From assembly GCF_900108515.1 (NCBI RefSeq), contig NZ_FNWW01000003.1:248001-312000 (forward strand): a DNA stretch of 64,000 bases, read 5' to 3'. Source of the DNA: Halobacillus karajensis. Its GTDB lineage: Bacteria; Bacillota; Bacilli; Bacillales; Halobacillaceae. This document shows, piece by piece, positions 62,787 to 64,000 of this stretch (positions are counted from its first letter, which is position 1; each line of letters begins with the position of its first letter). Below the pieces are notes generated by a model. It did no database searches, was not told where the DNA came from, and saw only the letters and a program-made list of their open reading frames with translations. Position numbers and translations under genes: made by a program.

Positions 62787-63872
62787 ATGGTGTGGTTAAA
62801 ACTTGATCTCCAGTATTTTGCTGCAGATGAGAAGACAGAAAAAGCAACACCTAAAAAGCGGCAGGATACAAGAAAAAAAGGGCAAGTCCCAAAAAGTCAA
62901 GATGTTAATACAGGCTTCCTATTGCTACTAGTGTTTGGAGCGCTGTTCATACTGGGTCCTTATATGGAAGGTACACTGACGGGGATGTATAAGGTGGCTT
63001 TCAATGAGTATATACATCGAGAATTAACAGAGGAACAAACCCACTCCATGTTTGTGGAAATGACTATGGAAATTTCCAAAATTATGGCTCCGATCATGGG
63101 TGTGGCCATTGTAGCGGGAATAGCATCGAATCTTTTGCAAGTTGGGATCATGTTTACAGGAGAACCGCTGAAATTGGACCTGAAGAAGCTGGATCCTATC
63201 AAAGGAGCGAAGCGGATATTTTCGGCAAGAGCTCTGGTGGAATTAATGAAATCTTTACTGAAAATCAGTTTAGTTGGGGTCATCACATTTTCTATTATTT
63301 GGATCAATAAAGACCAGATGATGATGATGTCTCAGAAATCCGTTGAAGGAGCGCTCGCTTTCTTTGGGACGATTACCATTTTAATGGGAGTGGCTTCCGC
63401 GCTTGCTTTATTGCTTTTATCCGTTCTTGATTATACCTATCAAAAGTACGACCATGAGAAAAACATTCGAATGTCAAAAAAAGACATCAAAGATGAACAT
63501 AAAAATATCGAAGGGGACCCCCAAATTAAAGCAAAGATTAAAGAGAAGCAGCGCCAGATGTCTGCTTCAAGAATGATGAGTGAAGTTCCCGAGGCGGATG
63601 TTGTCATCACGAACCCGACACACTATGCCATTGCGATTAAATATGAGGAAACGAAATCGGACGCGCCTTTTGTTGTTGCGATGGGAGTGGATTTTTTGGC
63701 ATTAAAAATTAAAGAAGTCGCCCAATCACACCATGTGATTATAGTGGAAAACCGCTCTCTAGCAAGAGCCCTTTATCAGCATTCTGAAGTTGATCAGCCC
63801 ATCGATGAACAATTTTATAAGGCTGTTGCAGAGGTATTGGCTTATGTCTATCAATTAGAAAAGAAGATCTAA
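62787..63872 (+). CDS. flhB: Flagellar export switch protein FlhB
   Basis: A 361-residue protein with four transmembrane helices and a cytoplasmic domain. The autocleavage motif NPTH lies at Asn276-His279. N-terminal DEKTEKATPKKRQDTRKKGQVPKSQDV is typical. It recruits export substrates and switches specificity with FliK. The ATG at 62787 follows GGAGG; a TTG nine bases upstream overlaps that site. Confidence 0.96.
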   Translation: MVWLKLDLQYFAADEKTEKATPKKRQDTRKKGQVPKSQDVNTGFLLLLVFGALFILGPYMEGTLTGMYKVAFNEYIHRELTEEQTHSMFVEMTMEISKIMAPIMGVAIVAGIASNLLQVGIMFTGEPLKLDLKKLDPIKGAKRIFSARALVELMKSLLKISLVGVITFSIIWINKDQMMMMSQKSVEGALAFFGTITILMGVASALALLLLSVLDYTYQKYDHEKNIRMSKKDIKDEHKNIEGDPQIKAKIKEKQRQMSASRMMSEVPEADVVITNPTHYAIAIKYEETKSDAPFVVAMGVDFLALKIKEVAQSHHVIIVENRSLARALYQHSEVDQPIDEQFYKAVAEVLAYVYQLEKKI

Positions 63873-63890
63873 AGAAAGGAGTACTCCCAC

Positions 63891-64000
63891 ATGTCAGCGA
63901 GAGATTTATCAGTACTTATCGGCGTGATCCTGATCATTGTCATGCTTGTGATCCCATTGCCGGGGTGGCTCCTTAGTTTTTTTATTCTTGTAAATATAAC
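63891..64000 (+). CDS. flhA: Flagellar biosynthesis protein FlhA, N-terminal start (partial, cut by right edge)
   Basis: Thirty-six codons are present, starting MSARDLSVLIGVILIIVMLV and followed by IPLPGWLLSF. This is the first transmembrane helix region of FlhA, the export-gate protein that receives chaperone-substrate complexes. AAAGGAG precedes the ATG. It lies 18 bases after flhB, as in Bacillus. Confidence 0.93.
   Translation, partial: MSARDLSVLIGVILIIVMLVIPLPGWLLSFFILVNI

Noticed and set aside
1-64000. CRISPR arrays, tRNA or rRNA genes, insertion sequences, prophage
   Set aside because: No regularly spaced repeats, cloverleaf or rRNA sequence, transposase or phage gene was seen; XerC at 43460 is the chromosomal recombinase, not a phage integrase.

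Overview
The window is a 64 kb chromosomal segment of a low-to-moderate GC, endospore-forming, motile Bacillota. Gene content and order (spoVM-rpmB-yloU-yloV, recG-fapR-plsX-fabD-fabG-acpP-rnc-smc-ftsY-ylxM-ffh-rpsP-trmD-rplS, sucCD-dprA-topA-xerC-hslVU-codY and the fla/che operon) match the Bacillus subtilis 140-150 degree region. Acidic proteins and local insertions suggest a moderately halophilic Bacillaceae such as Halobacillus or a relative; this genus-level guess is inference. No rRNA, tRNA, insertion sequence, prophage or CRISPR array was seen.

Layout. 1-3 kb: the tail of thiN, the tiny sporulation gene spoVM, a structured non-coding stretch, rpmB on the minus strand, then yloU and the fatty-acid kinase gene yloV/fakA. 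3-13.5 kb: a sulfate assimilation island. A TSUP-family transporter gene (minus strand) and a nine-gene operon, cysH-sat-cysC-sumT-sirB-sirC-hemD-like-cysJ-cysI, are transcribed apart from each other, and each is preceded by its own SAM-I (S-box) riboswitch. Together they encode activation of sulfate to APS/PAPS, its reduction to sulfite and sulfide, and the siroheme needed by sulfite reductase. 13.5-16 kb: an Hsp20 gene with a possible RNA thermometer, a probable spore-coat gene and a purine permease gene. 16-24.5 kb: serine dehydratase genes with a CcpA-like site, recG, and the FapR-controlled fatty-acid/phospholipid operon. 24.5-32 kb: a small UPF0435 gene on the minus strand, then smc and the SRP genes. 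32-40 kb: ribosome and tRNA maturation genes, lepB, rbgA, rnhB, sucCD. 40-47 kb: dprA, topA, xerC, hslVU, codY. 47.5-64 kb: the long flagellar operon flgB to flhA, running off the right edge.

The most unusual part is the flagellar operon. Most genes are full length, but fliF carries a clean in-frame deletion of about 140 codons that removes RBM1 and RBM2 of the MS-ring protein. The swrD (ylzI) position between flgE and fliL holds only a frameshifted, stop-containing remnant. The flgD-flgE gap holds what looks like the shrunken remnant of a small flagellar operon gene. Either this lineage is losing swimming/swarming motility, or the assembly has local collapses.

Other points of interest are the back-to-back SAM riboswitches, structured untranslated regions upstream of lepB and topA and between spoVM and rpmB, and a possible RNA thermometer at hsp20. 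Start codons were chosen from ribosome-binding sites and family lengths, so several CDS begin inside the longest open frame.
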